Source: Lunularia cruciata (taxonomy: Eukaryota; Streptophyta; Marchantiopsida; Lunulariales; Lunulariaceae). Taken from it: a stretch of 64,000 nt of DNA. The translations under genes and the position numbers were made by a program. Of the stretch, positions 21,332 to 32,360 are shown piece after piece (the first letter of the stretch is position 1; each line of letters begins with the position of its first letter). The DNA lies in contig OX419758.1 of assembly GCA_948567375.1 (NCBI GenBank), forward strand, positions 47,817,473-47,881,472. The letters are read 5' to 3'. The notes under the pieces were generated by a model. It was given only the letters and a program-made list of their open reading frames with translations. It did no database searches and was not told the DNA's origin.

Positions 21332-24300
21332 ATGGTTTATCAGTTAGTTAAGGATTTTACATATGTGTTTTTGGATGATCTACTAAAAGGGTTACCTTTT
21401 TATTGTGGTATGCCCTTCAAGATAGAAGTATTGCCAAGAAGCACTCTCATGAGTAGATCAATCTATTGGCTCTCATGTAAGGAGTCAAAAGAGCTTCAAA
21501 CAACGCTAATGAAGTTGTTGGAAAAAAAATTCATATGACATAGTACATTTCCTTGGAGAGCACCGGTACTATTTGTTTCAAAGTAGGATAGAGTACTTTG
21601 CTTCTATATTGACTACTGTGGTCTTAATACAAAAAATGTGAAGAATGTGTATCCTTTACCTCAAATTGATTATTTGTTAGATCAATTGAACAAAGAACAA
21701 TAATTTTGTAAGTTGGATCTCCAAAGCAACTATTGGTAAATTCCCATTTTTTTAGAAGATGTGCATTGCCTTTCCCACAAGATATGTGCATTTTGAATGG
21801 ATAGTTCTTCTTTTTAGGCTCATTAATGCTCCCCGGTTGTCTTCATGGATTAGATGCATTAGGTGTTGGATGAGCTGTTAGATCAATACATGGTGGTGTT
21901 CTTAGATGACATTTTAATCTATAGCAAGACACAAAAAAAACACATGAATCACATACGAGAAATCCTAACAAGACAACATCAATGGAAGTTTTACTACAAG
22001 AAGTCAAAGTGTACCTTTTAGCAAAAGGAAGTTACCTTCTTGGGTCATAAGGTCTCATTGGAGAAGATCAAGATAGAAGAGGAAAAAATCAAGGTTATTA
22101 TTGATTGGCTTACTCTTAAGGATGTCATAAAAATATGTGCATTTAATGGATCAGTAAGTTTTTACAGATGGTTCATCCATTACTATGCTCATGTGGCCAC
22201 ACAATTGACTAATCTCTTAGAGAAGACGTCAAGCTTGCAATGGATGACCAAGCACAAAGAAGAAATAAAGAAACTAAAGCATATGGTGTCTTTATGACCC
22301 ATACTTAGACCATATGATCCTCAACAACCTTTTATGGTTGATTTTGATATTGCTAACTTTGCCATTGGAATTGTGTTGCAATAGGAATTTCCAAATAGAT
22401 TACATCTGATTGCTTTTGTGTCTCGTCAACTAAACAACTCGCAATGGTATATACCACCAAGTTATGGAGGCATTATCTCTTGGGGAAACAAGTGATCTAA
22501 CAAACCAATCACAAACCTTTGGAGCACATGAAGACTCAACATCATTGATGAGATGAACAATTATAATTGTTCAATATTGTAATACCAAGAGCTAGCCATA
22601 TGATCTAGATGTGAAATTTGGCTTGGTAATATCTGAAATGATGTTATGCATGATGGAAAAAAAAATCAGATAGAACTATCACCAAAAGAGTACTTCTACT
22701 AATAGGCTAGAAATTGAAATAGATTTGAAAACCTTAGAACCAATAGCTAAACATATGATTTAAAGGTGAGAATTGGTTTGGTAACATCTGAAAAGATGTT
22801 ACCCATGATGGACTAAACAGATCAGAAAGAGATATCACCAAAAGGGGACTTCAACTAATAGAGTAGGAATCAAAATATACCTAAAATCTTTGAAGGCAAT
22901 TTCGGAGGCCTAAACAAATGAATTAGAACTCAAAAATGTGCATGTGTCACCCCCCTGCCCAACAAAGGAAAGTTAGGCCTTCCCTCCCCTTTGGTTTGTC
23001 TCGTTGGGAGCTTTCCAATGGTACCTCACCCACATGATTGTGAGCTTCCCACAAGAATATTCCCTAAAAGATTCCCTCTGGTCAAAGCTTGTTTGACCAA
23101 CCAGATAGGACCAGAACTGACATGTTACCCATCCAAGTAAGTAATCCAAGGGTGGAGCTTGCTGACATGTAACCTATCTATGTGCCTAATCCTATGGTGG
23201 AGCTTCCTTGGAGGAGATCCTCTTTGTCTATATAATAAAGAGAAGGTGCTCCTTTGGGGCATCAGAATTTGAGTGTGAAAGTGTGTGTTTCTCATGGTGT
23301 GTTTCTCTTCAAATCTCCTATCCTCAGAGTGTTACAAATATCAAGCTTGAGTATAAGCCCAACAAGTTTGATGTCATCTCTAGTGCTCTATCATGATGAC
23401 CTAATTTGAAGACTCTTCTTAAATCTCTCATCACAATAGTAATTATGACAATGTAAATCAAATCAAAGGTCCAAATTGAGTTGAGAACCACTTTACAACA
23501 AGAACTATTCTTTTAGTTGGTACAATATCATCTTGCAGCACATGACAAGAAGTACAATACCTTTTCATTCAAAGATGTATACTTCTATATTGTGAGAACC
23601 GTAGTTATGTTCCAACTATGGGTGATCTAAGTTTGGCATGACTTCAAGAGTTACATGACTTACCAATAATTTGACATATGGACATAGACAAGACCTTAAG
23701 TACTCTATAACAACAATGGTAGTGGCCAAACATGGTACGTGAATTTTGAGACTTTGTTTGATCTTGTGAGAGTTGCCAATGCAATAAAGCTAGCAATTAA
23801 AAATTGGGTGTAGTACTCCAACTACTTCCCATCCCATCTACTTGATAGGAACATGTGAGTTTAGATCTCATCAAATCCTTGCCAAGGACAAACCAAGGTC
23901 ATATAGCAATCAAGATATTTGCTGATAAGCTTAGTAAGCAAAGCACCAAACTTTGATATGATGGATGCTTTAATGTTTGCCCAGATTTACTTTAAAAATG
24001 TCTTTAAGCATCATGGGATGCCTTGTGTTCTCATCTCTGACCATAATCATCAATTCATTGGTAAATTTTGGTAAGCACTCTTCAAGATACTTTGCACCAA
24101 GCTTTCTTTGTCTATAGCCTATCATCCTCAAATTGATGGGCAAACCAAACATGAAAATTGCACCTTGGAGGATATACTTCTTGCCTTTGTAAACATTCAC
24201 CATACTAATTGGGATGTTTGCCTTGCGGTTGTTGAGTTTGCCTATGATAACTCCAAGCAAGCAAGCATTAGATTCTCTCCTTTCTCCTTAAATTTTGACC

Positions 24301-24745
24301 AAGACACCCTTGTTCTATATTTCTTGCTCCTCCATCATCTCACATTTCTTGTAGTTCCACCTTCTTGTCCACAATATCTCACTCTTTACAATAAGCCAAA
24401 TCTCATCTCCTTGTTGCTCAACATCAAAAAAAAGTAATACACGGATTAGCATTGTTGTGATTTCATCTTTCAACTAGGTGATAAGGTCATGCTTTCTTTT
24501 AGTAACGTATCCCTCCCACTTGATAACCAGATTCATAAGCATGCTCCTAATTGGATAGGTCTATTTGATGTTACCCAAATCATTTCTCTTGTTGCTTATC
24601 AATTTACCTTGCCTAGTCATATGCAAATTAGCCTTATCTTTCATGTTTCAAAGTTGAAACCTTTTGTTTCTAATCCATCTTCCTTTTTCATTTGTGTCCA
24701 ACTCCCTCCTCATCCCATCCTTGTCAATGATCATGAAGAGTAAGA
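21332..24745 (+). pseudogene. Decayed pol of element A1
   Basis: Starting near 21332, short segments match Ty3/gypsy pol in order. Reverse transcriptase traces include MVVFLDDILIYS (about 21890-21926), then KEVTFLGHKV, RNase H-like FMVDFDIANFAIGIVLQ, integrase traces including YHPQIDGQTKHENCTLED (about 24117-24170), and a C-terminal LPSHMQISLIFHVSKLKPF stretch. Stops and frameshifts are frequent, and a solo LTR interrupts it at 22578-23336. It is non-functional. The closest relative in the window is fragment A3 (44789-46525, minus). Confidence 0.85.
22578..23336 (+). repeat. Solo LTR of family B inside A1, TSD AATAT
   Basis: Begins TGTAATACCAAG and ends CAGAGTGTTACA (759 bp), aligning end to end with the B1 LTRs, including the internal duplication and the CTATATAATAAAGAG TATA-like block. 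Flanked by identical AATAT pentamers at 22573-22577 and 23337-23341. No internal sequence remains, as expected after LTR-LTR recombination. Confidence 0.92.
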
Positions 24746-24944
24746 AGTTGATTGTATCCTTGCATGTTATAACATCCAACATGCCCACAAACAACACACT
24801 TAGTACAAAGTCCTATGGAAAAGGTATCCCCTTCATGATGCCACATGGGAGCCTCTTTCTCATTTCCATATGCATAAATGGCCCTCCATGACTTTGAAGA
24901 TTCCATGGAGATGAGGACATCACCAACTCACTATGGAGGAATAT

Positions 24945-25378
24945 TGTAACAATATGGAGTTAGCAGAAGAATTAGTAGAGTGTAACAAGTTAGCAGATTG
25001 GCCAAATTAGCCAAGTAGTCTAAGAATATTCTAGAAGCATCTAGGAAACTTTTTGGTACCTTCCAAGTATTAGGTAATGTGTATACCAAGTAGGAAACTT
25101 TTCAAGAAGCTTCCTGTTAGCCTAGATTGCACCCAAGTAGGGGTTGCTTTTAGGAAGAAGCTTCTTTGGAAGCTTCCCGATTAGTTGAGCTTGCACTCCA
25201 AGAAGGTGGCTTCTAGCATGAAGCTTCCTTGGAAACTTCCCGAGAGCCTTGTATGTTTTCTATAAATATCAAAGCCCAAGCTCATGCTAGGCATTCAAAT
25301 TTTCACACATTCAAGAGTCACAATGTGATCTTACACTCCAATCTTCTATTCTCGTATTTTTCTCCTTGGTCTTTTACA
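24945..25378 (+). repeat. 3' LTR of element A1
   Basis: Starts TGTAACAATATGGAG right after a purine-rich stretch (CTATGGAGGAATAT) and ends TGGTCTTTTACA (434 bp). It is homologous to the left LTR and to the minus-strand LTR at 44789-45201. Confidence 0.85.
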
Positions 25379-25727
25379 ATTTCCCTTGCAAATGCATTTG
25401 ATTGCATCTCTAACCTAGGTCTTGTTGAGCCATACCCACTTGATCCAGATCATTTTTTCTCACACAATGTTGAATTTAATCAACCATCTACCTTCTCCTA
25501 TGTCTTCCATATTTGGAGATTCCAACACTTTGCATAATATGGGATGTTTGCCATCTTTTGCCTTTCTAAATGCTCAAATTGTAGATCCTATGTTTCCTTG
25601 TTTCCAAAACTCAACTCTTGATTTCTATTTGGTCCTTTGGAGGAATGGCATCTCTCCCCTGATTTTTGTAAGTTGTCTCTATTTGCAAAGTCTACTTTGC
25701 TCACAATTATCAAGTTATGTTTGGTAC
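25379..25727. other. Spacer between A1 and B1; CT-rich, no gene
   Basis: Short open frames are present but without recognisable domains. The last 5 bases, GGTAC (25723-25727), are the left target duplication of B1. The texture continues at 32361 on the other side of B1. Confidence 0.6.
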
Positions 25728-26469
25728 TGTAATACCAAGGGTTAGCCATATGATCTAGATGTGAAATTTGGTTTGGTAACATCTAGAATGATGTTATACA
25801 TGATGGTCAAAATAGATCAGATAAAAGTATCACCAAAAGAGTACTTCTACTAATAGGGCAGAAACCAAAATATACTTGAGAACCTTAGAACCAATAGCTA
25901 GACATATGATTTAAAGGTGAGAATTGGTTTGGTAACATCTGGAAGGATGTTACACATGATGGACTAAACAGATCAGAAAGAGGTATCACCAAAAGGGGAC
26001 TTCTACTAATAGAGTAGGAACCAAAATATGCCTAAAATCTTTGAAGGCAATTTTGGAGGCCTAAACGGATGAATTAGGCCTCGAAAATGTGCACATCCCC
26101 CCCCCCTCAACAGAGGAAAGGTTGGCCTTCCCTCCCCCTTGCTTTGTCTCATCAAGAGCTTTCCAACGGTACCTTACTCACGTGATTCTGAGATTCCTAC
26201 ATGAAGATTCCCTAAAAGATTCCCTCCGGTCAAAGCTTGTTTGACCAACCAGATAGGACCTAGACCAAACAGGTCACCCATCCAAGTAAGTAATCCAAGG
26301 GTGGAGCTTGCTGACATGTCACCTATCTATGTCCCTAATCCTATGGTGGAGATTCCTTGGAGGAGATCCTCTTTGTCTATATAATAAAGAGAAGGTGCTC
26401 CCTTGGGGCATCGAATGTTTGAGTGTGCAATTTGTGTTTTCTCTCTTCTCTTGTCCCCGGAGTATAACA
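25728..26469 (+). repeat. 5' LTR of B1 (742 bp) with promoter-like TATA
   Basis: Starts TGTAATACCAAGG and ends CGGAGTATAACA. It contains two diverged tandem copies of a unit of about 165 bp (GGTTTGGTAACATCT ... ACTTCTACTAATAG), near 25760-25915 and 25916-26040. A C-rich run lies near 26096-26106. The TATA-like CTATATAATAA is at 26378-26388, with transcription expected to start some tens of bases downstream. Confidence 0.92.
26378..26388 (+). promoter_or_regulatory. TATA-like box in B1 5' LTR
   Basis: CTATATAATAA, about 80 bp before the LTR end. It is conserved in every B LTR in the window, including the solo copies, which supports a promoter role. Confidence 0.6.
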
Positions 26470-26470
26470 A

Positions 26471-26482
26471 TGGTATCAGAGC
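26471..26482 (+). other. Primer binding site of B1 (initiator Met-tRNA type)
   Basis: TGGTATCAGAGC begins 2 bp after the LTR end, exactly where minus-strand synthesis would be primed. B2 has one mismatch (TGGTATCTGAGC at 41893-41904) and C keeps the reverse complement at 56341-56352. Confidence 0.92.
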
Positions 26483-26609
26483 GAGTGCTCTAGTCCAAGA
26501 GAGTGGATCACCCCTCTTGGAATAGCACAAACTACTGAAACTAAGTAATTTGAGGTGGAGAACATAGAGTAATTGCTAGACTTAGGAAGGACTTTAGAGA
26601 GCGGATGGG

Positions 26610-27039
26610 ATGGATGCGCCGGGGGGAAAATTTCCCGCACCTAGCTTTCCATTCTCAAACCCATTCCACATCAAGGTTATGTACATCCAGCGTGAGCAGA
26701 TGAGAGTATCGCTAGTTTATCACTTTGGTGCGGAATTCATGGACAGAGTGATGAACTCACCAAACCCGGTGATTCTACCTGTGGTGATATATGACAGAGA
26801 GTGGGATTTGATGATCTACATTCTTTTATGATAATATAGATATGAATGTCCCAAATCCTCTCCCTTTCAACACTCAAGTAGAAATCTGTTATGAAGTGAG
26901 GCCGAAAGTGATGTTTAGAGATTTTGTGGTTAGGAATTTTGGTGAGGAGTATTATCAACGAGTGATAGCTTCTGAGGTCCCAATGGTAGTTCCGATAGTT
27001 TGTGCGCCTTCCAAAGTGATTAAATTGACTCTGTATTGA
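26610..27039 (+). pseudogene. Pre-gag ORF of B1 with a duplicated motif of about 48 aa
   Basis: Two reading segments, 26610-26831 and 26842-27039 (different frames), lie between the primer site and gag. Each holds a similar motif: REQMRVSLVYHFGAEFMDRV followed by SPNPVILPVV in the first, and RPKVMFRDFVVRNFGEEYYQ followed by PMVVPIV in the second. Homologous sequence sits at the same place in B2 (about 42100-42460) and on the minus strand in C (about 55870-56100). I do not recognise the family. It may be the gag N-terminus, but a stop and frame change separate it from gag here. Confidence 0.55.
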
Positions 27040-27072
27040 AGTAGACGTTAGCAATTGGGTGTTGCAGGAACC

Positions 27073-28151
27073 ATGGATCCATAGTTGCAAGAGCTGGTGC
27101 AAGGAATGCAAGGATGAATTTTGAGAGATTAAGATGACCATGGAGACATTACAAAGTCAAGTGCAAATCCTCAAAAACGAGCAAGCCATGCAAGAAGAAG
27201 AGCCGTCTCAGAACCCAATACCTGCGACTAAAGTACTTGGAGAGGCACTCGTGCCTACGAACCCTATCAATGATGAAGCCACATTGCTACTCCGAATGAA
27301 GACGACCTGCAACATCAAGCCTTACAAGGGGCAGCGTACGATGGGAGTAGTGGAAAATTGGATCTCAAGAATGAATTGATTTTTGATTGTTCACAACAGA
27401 GATCACAGAGCATGCTGCAAGTGTGTTTGCATGTGGGTACTTGACCAACAAAGCCCTCACATGGTATGATGCTTGGGAACGATCCATGCTGGCAGAGAGA
27501 AGGGAGGTCACATGGACAGCAATGCAAGAAGGACTGCTGAAGAATTTCCAATCAGTGGATTCTGTGCAGATGGCTCGAACCCGACTATGGAGATTGAGAT
27601 AGAAGAATAGCATACAAGAATATGTGGAGGCATTTTTGGATCTACAAGTCACAATTACCGACATGAGTCCAGTAGAAGCTCTCGACAATTTCAAATGAGG
27701 GTTGAAAGAGCGGATTCTCCAAGAAGTCATGGTGCAAAACCCTTGCACGGTATTTGAAGCTATTGCTTGTGCGCAGAGAATAGCAGGAGCATTAGGTGGA
27801 GGTGAAGGAGTAGTTCCACCTCAACATTATCGGGCAGAAATGCCACACATGGGTGGACCAGTACCGATGGAATTGGGCAACCTTCGATTCCGAGATCGAG
27901 GAGCACAGCCGCTTCAAGGGGAGCGGGGACGGGTAGAAGAAGGAAGAGATGGAGTCCCACAAGGAGAAGGGACTCAAGGAGAACAATGCCCTTGTTACAA
28001 TTGTGGCCATATTGGGCACATATCTACCAATTGTTGCACTCGTTTCCCTAGAGGCCCTCGGCCTTTGTACAGGCAATCTTTGAACAACATGGAGAGGCAC
28101 ATTGAAGAGGAGGAGGTGGAAACCACTTTGGAAAACATAGATTGCCAGTAA
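27073..28151 (+). pseudogene. gag of B1 (broken) with CCHC zinc knuckle
   Basis: Segments in several frames read MDPQLQELVQGMQG, then MTMETLQSQVQILKNEQAMQ, then a capsid-like stretch (ACGYLTNKALTWYDAWER) and, from 27702, a last open segment with the nucleocapsid knuckle CYNCGHIGHISTNC near 27990-28035. The knuckle is C-x2-C-x4-H-x4-C. At least two stops and a frame change interrupt it. Confidence 0.85.
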
Positions 28152-31100
28152 ATGTACCTCACGGCCTTATTGGCTCAATAAGGAAGCAGAGAAACGAGGG
28201 AAGGAAGAAGAATAATACGCAAAGATCCCAAAAGGCAACCTCACAATTGATTGTCATGAATGGAATCCTAGAAGGTAATCAAGTGAGAGTATTAATAGAT
28301 CCGGGAGTAATAGAGAATTTCTTGTCTCGCTTTGTTGCAATAAGATTGGGAATAGATCTAGAGAGAGATGGAAGTGAAGAAGTAGAGTTACCAAATGGGC
28401 AAACAGAGAGGATTGAATCATTACCTAGACGGGTAACCCTTTCTGTAGGAGAATATCAGGAAGCAATTGAGTGGCGAGTGATACAGTTAGCCCGTTATGA
28501 TGCAATTTTAGGCATGCTATGGAGCAGTACAACCCAATGGTGGATTGGAGGAAGAAATTAGTGAGAACCCACCAATGGTCAATCATTGGAGGTTAAAGAA
28601 AAATCACACAGGCAGAAACTGCTTCTATATGTCGTAGGGATGACAACTATCTGTAAGACCGATAGATGTTTTATGGGTCTAATAAGAGAAGTCCAGAGTG
28701 CACAACTTGCTGGACAAATTCCTGAGAAATTGAAGGATGTGGTGGATGAGTTTCAAGATGTCTTTCCCGATGATCTACCCTCAGGATTACCACCTAAAAG
28801 GCGAGCAGATCACAAAATAGAGACACTCCCAGGGAAGACACCTCCTTGTAAGGCCCCATATCGCCTATCACCTCATGAGTTGGAGGAGTGTAAGACTCAA
28901 ATTGAGGAGATGCTACAAAAAAGGTTCATCCAACCTAGCATATCACCATATGGGGCCCCTGTCTTGTTTGTGAAGAAGAAGGATGGTACAATGCACATGT
29001 GCATTGACTATCGGGGTCTCAATCAACAAACAGTGAAGAACAAATACCCCTTATCTCGCATGGATGACCTGTTTGATCAACTCCATGGAGCTAGATACTT
29101 CACCAAACTGGACTTGCGGAGCGGTTACAATCAAATCCAAATTGCTAAGAAGGATGTGTACAAAATTGCTTTTTGAACCAAGTATGGCCACTTTGAGTAT
29201 CTTGTGATGCCTTTTGGCCTCACCAATGCGCCTGCCACTTTCATGAGCCTAATGAATGACATATTTTGTCCATACTTGGATAAGTCTGTTATCGTCTTCT
29301 TGGATGATATCTTAGTATATATAGTAGCACGATGACAGAACACAAACAAACATCTACGAGAGGTCCTCCAGATTCTAAGACAGAATCAGTTGTACGCCAA
29401 AATCTCAAAGTGTGAGTTTGGCAAGTCTAAAGTAGACTACTTGGGGCATAGAGTAAGTGCAGAGGGCATTCAAGTATTGACAGATAAAATAGAGGTCATT
29501 CAAAAATGGAGTGCCCTAGAAGATCAGACTCAACTTGAGAGCTTCTTGGGGTTGACGGGATTCTATTGTAGATTTGTCAAGGACTTCTCCAAGGTTGCAC
29601 AGCCTTTAATGGCACTACTTGGCAAGGGGAAGAAGTGGACATGGGGAACTGCACAAGAGTTGGCCTTTCAAGAATTGAAGGCCGCCTTGCTACATGCACC
29701 AATCTTGAAGTGGTAGGACCCAAAACGTCCAATCAAGTTGGCTACAGATGCATCAGGCGTAGCAATAGGAGCAGTCCTACAACAAGAGTGGCATGACGGA
29801 TGGCATCCAATTTCATATTTCTCTCAAAAGTTATTACCGGCAGAGCGCAACTACCACACCACAGAACAAGAAGAGCAGGCCATCGTTCTAGCAACGAAGC
29901 ATTGGAAGCACTACCTGGGCGAGAAGGCATTTGTAGTAGAGACAGACCACAAACCCCTAGTCTACCTCGAGACGCAGAACGATCTTTCTCGTCGCCAAAT
30001 TCGGTGGGCAGAGTGGCGACAACGCTTCAACTTGACAATCACCTACGTGGAAGGTAAGAAGCAACTTGCAGATGCATTCACCCGCATGCCAATGGCCAAC
30101 AACTTGGTGGCAGAGGTTAAGATTAACCCTGAATTCTGGCAAGAGATTCTAGTTGCTACAAAAACTGATCCACAAATTGTAGAAGGGCAATCGTCCAAAG
30201 ATGTCACCCGCACCCAAGGACTCACCTTTCGGGAGGGCAGATTGTGGATCCCAAATGTCCCAGAATTACGCACCACCATTCTAGCGGAATGTCATGATTC
30301 GGCCATTGCAGCTCATGTCGGAGTGGACAAGACCTTGGATGCATTCAAGCGCCATTACTATTGGCCCAAGATGAGCAACGACGTGATGGACTATGTGCGT
30401 AGCTGCCTACTTTGCCTACAGAACAAAGCTTCTAATCAAGCTCCTGTAGGACTCCTTCAACCTCTCCTCACTCCTACCCAACGTTGGGAACAAGTGAGTA
30501 TGGATCTTGTCTGTGAATTACCCAAGACCACCTCAGGGTTTGACTCCATTGTGGTCTTTGTGGACCGGCTCAGCAAAATGATTCATGTACGCCCTACCAC
30601 CAAGGAGGTGACCGCTCCACAACTAGCTCAACTATACTTAGATGCAGTCTTTGCTCACCATGGCTTGTCTAGAGTACTCATCACCAATAGAGGCACCCAA
30701 TTCACCAGTTTGTTTTGGCGAACACTCTTTGGTTTCTTCAAAACCAAGTTGGCCATGTCTACAGCTTATCACCCACAAACAGATGGCCAAACAGAGCGGG
30801 CTAATCGCACGATTGAAGACATGTTACGCGGCTTCACCTTAGAAGAGCAAGAGAGGTGGGACACTCTACTACCATTGGTAGAATTCGCTTACAATAATTC
30901 AGTAAATGCCTCCACCCAGGTCACTCCGTTCTTCCTCATGTATGGTGAGCATCCCTTCACACCTTCTAGCTTAATGAAGATCCGTCCAGTGACTACCAAG
31001 GTGGATAGAGTCAACACATTTGTTTCTAGAATCCAACAAGGTGTGGAGAGCGCCAAGCACAGGTTACAGATTGCGCAAAATCGACAAAAGCAGTATGTTG

Positions 31101-31599
31101 ATGCACACCGTAGGCACATGGAGTTCAATGTTGGGGATCAAGTGTGGCTTTTGACAACCAACCTCACATCAGTTGGATCTCGTAAGCTCAGACCTCGTTT
31201 TATTGGGCCTTTCTTGATTCTTCGTTGCATCGGCGCTGTGGCCTATCACCTTGAGCTACCACCACACATGAAGATCCATCCAGTGTTCCATGTCCCCTAT
31301 TACGCAGATATGCTCCCTGATCAGGCCAAGGTCCTTCCACACAGGACATTTGACCTTGTCCGACAGTCATTGATGGCACAGAGGAATATGAAGTGGAGCG
31401 GATTCTCCAAAAGCGCATGCGTGGTACTCGCCATCCACGGGTGGAATATCTAGTACAATGGAAAGGTTACCCCCTCTATGAAGCAACTTGGGAACCCGTT
31501 GCCAATTTGGCACATGCACCGGTGTTGGTGCAAGCATTTGAGCAAGCATTTGAGCAAGCATTTGAGCAACCATTGCACAGCGAGGACGTTGCGTCTTAA
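28142..31599 (+). pseudogene. pol of B1: protease, RT, RNase H, integrase, chromodomain (inactivated)
   Basis: Protease segment (28142-28561) has LIDPG where retropepsins have DSG or DTG. Reverse transcriptase (28586 to about 29716) keeps [11 protein letters not shown] and the catalytic FLDD at 29297-29308, but has a TGA at 29174-29176 and local insertions near 29316-29346. RNase H begins near 29738 (MATDASGVAIGAVLQQ). The integrase zinc finger spans about 30289-30420. Of the integrase triad, Asp 30502-30504 and Glu 30794-30796 are present, but the second Asp is Asn (AAT 30686-30688). A frame change near 31393 leads to the chromodomain (EYLVQWKGYPLYEATWEP). The tail carries three AFEQ repeats. 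Confidence 0.92.
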
Positions 31600-31610
31600 A
31601 AGGAAGGAGG
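31598..31610 (+). other. Polypurine tract of B1
   Basis: AAAAGGAAGGAGG immediately precedes the 3' LTR at 31613. B2 has AAAAGGAGGGAGG in the same place. Confidence 0.85.
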
Positions 31611-31612
31611 TC

Positions 31613-32355
31613 TGTAATACCAAGGGTTAGCCATATGATCTAGATGTGAAATTTGGTTTGGTAACATCTAGAATGATGTTATACATGATGGTCAAAATAG
31701 ATCAGATAAAAGTATCACCAAAAGAGTACTTCTACTAATAGGGCGGAAACCGAAATAGACTTGAGAACCTTAGAACCAATAGCTAGACATATGATTTAAA
31801 GGTAAGAATTGGTTTGGTAGCATATGGAAGGATGTTACACATGATGGACTAAACAGATCAGAAAGAGGTATCACCAAAAGGGGACTTCTACTAATAGAGT
31901 AGGAACCAAAATATGCCTAAAATCTTTGAAGGCAATTTTGGAGGCCTAAACGGATGAATTAGGCCTCAAAAATGTGCACTTCCCCCCCCCCCTTAACAGA
32001 GGAAAGGCTGGCCTTCCCTCCCTCCTGCTTTGTCTCATCAAGAGCTTTCCAACGGTACCTTACTCACGTGATTCTGAGATTCCTACATGAAGATTCCCTA
32101 AAAGATTCCCTCCGGTCAAAGCTTGTTTGACCAACCAGATAGGACCTAGACCAAACAGGTCACCCATCCAAGTAAGTAATCCAAGGGTGGAGCTTGCTGA
32201 CATGTCACCTATCTATGTCCCTAATCCTATGGTGGAGATTCCTTGGAGGAGATCCTCTTTGTCTATATAATAAAGAGAAGGTGCTCCCTTGGGGCATCGA
32301 AAGTTTGAGTGTGCAATCTGTGTTTTCTCTCTTCTCTTATCCTTGGAGTATTACA
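31613..32355 (+). repeat. 3' LTR of B1
   Basis: Starts TGTAATACCAAGG and ends TTGGAGTATTACA (743 bp), followed by the GGTAC target duplication. It is nearly identical to the 5' LTR. Confidence 0.95.
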
Positions 32356-32360
32356 GGTAC

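Larger units (their letters stand above)
16796..25378 (+). mobile_element. Ty3/gypsy element A1, decayed, with two internal insertions
   Basis: LTR-flanked element with related LTRs at 16796-17187 and 24945-25378. A degenerate Met-tRNA-like primer site (GTGTCAAAGC, compare GGTATCAGAGC) follows the left LTR at about 17190-17200. The internal region holds gag remnants, then reverse transcriptase, RNase H, integrase and C-terminal pol remnants in + order. It is interrupted by element D1 (18347-21026) and a solo family-B LTR (22578-23336). The flanking pentamers GTTTA and ATTTC do not match, so the target duplication has decayed or one end is misplaced by a few bases. Confidence 0.85.
25728..32355 (+). 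mobile_element. Ty3/gypsy chromovirus B1, structurally complete, TSD GGTAC
   Basis: LTRs at 25728-26469 and 31613-32355 differ by roughly 18-20 substitutions over 742 bp by eye (about 97-98% identical). Identical GGTAC pentamers flank it (25723-25727 and 32356-32360). A perfect TGGTATCAGAGC primer site lies at 26471-26482 and a purine tract at 31598-31610. Internal order is pre-gag ORF, gag with zinc knuckle, protease, reverse transcriptase, RNase H, integrase, chromodomain. Stops, shifts and catalytic changes make it non-autonomous. It is the youngest-looking copy in the window. Confidence 0.95.
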
